Shown piece after piece: positions 8,080-8,114 of a stretch of DNA of 8,114 nt (position 1 is its first letter; each line of letters opens with the position of its first letter). The translations under genes were made by a program, and so were the position numbers. Under the pieces are notes generated by a model. The model was not told where the DNA came from. It made no database searches and saw only the letters and a program-made list of their open reading frames with translations. Source of the stretch: Phycisphaerales bacterium UBA1161 (GTDB lineage Bacteria; Planctomycetota; Phycisphaerae; Tepidisphaerales; Tepidisphaeraceae); contig DBZL01000006.1 in the NCBI GenBank assembly GCA_002311745.1, positions 1-8,114 of the forward strand. The letters are read 5' to 3'.

Positions 8080-8114
8080 GTGAGTGAGCAGAGCAAATCC
8101 AATCAGGATCAACG
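8080..8114 (+). CDS. Possible start of a divergent gene running off the right edge
   Basis: A GTG at 8080 opens a frame reading MSEQSKSNQDQ to the window end, a hydrophilic N-terminus typical of a real protein start. Upstream, TTGCGC (8041-8046) and TTTGAT (8064-8069) are 17 bp apart and would start transcription about 4 nt before the GTG; no Shine-Dalgarno is present. Only 11 complete codons are visible, so this is tentative. The same interval on the minus strand is a probable upstream extension shadow of the NPCBM gene. Confidence 0.25.
   Translation, partial: MSEQSKSNQDQ

Overview
The window most resembles a high-GC planctomycete, perhaps of the class Phycisphaerae. The evidence is a secreted polygalacturonase ending in a planctomycete-style PEP-CTERM sorting tail, a secreted repeat protein with a C-terminal NPCBM carbohydrate-binding domain, divergent housekeeping proteins, and a mix of strong, absent and possibly leaderless translation starts. 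No 16S rRNA or other decisive marker is present, so this placement is an inference.

Layout. At the left edge a + strand gene of unknown function (open at the edge, ending at 1052) runs tail to tail into a minus-strand pair: enolase (2964 to 1672) followed by a DivIC/FtsB-like membrane coiled-coil protein (1675 to 1082). The enolase stop and the next start share an ATGA. Positions 2965-3177 form a divergent intergenic region with three dyad symmetries spaced about 31 bp apart and a possible 16-codon leader ORF. A short Trm112-family gene (+, ending 3423) overlaps the 3' end of carA (minus, 4595 to 3402) by 22 bp. Upstream of carA is a perfect TATAAT box only 9 nt from the ATG.

Positions 4596-4885 hold no protein gene. 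They do hold a + strand hairpin followed by a very strong intrinsic terminator, although both flanking genes lie on the minus strand, so this is a candidate free-standing small RNA or a structured dispersed repeat. Next comes the GH28 polygalacturonase (minus, 6370 to 4886), with the full catalytic set and a strong Shine-Dalgarno sequence before a GTG start. Its roughly 420-bp upstream region carries a 21-bp-spaced direct repeat, a long bulged inverted repeat and several TTTGCA motifs. The last complete gene is the secreted NPCBM protein (minus, 7983 to 6790), preceded by a possible divergent gene start at 8080.

Functionally the window joins central metabolism (enolase; the glutaminase subunit of carbamoyl-phosphate synthase for pyrimidines and arginine) and a Trm112-like factor to two exported carbohydrate-related proteins, consistent with a polysaccharide-degrading lifestyle. 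I see no defence system, CRISPR array, transposase, tRNA or rRNA. Nothing amounts to a clear new multi-gene system; the most unusual items are the orphan terminated + strand RNA element, the eno-FtsB-like coupling in a planctomycete-like genome, the leaderless-looking carA start, and the patterned upstream region of the polygalacturonase.
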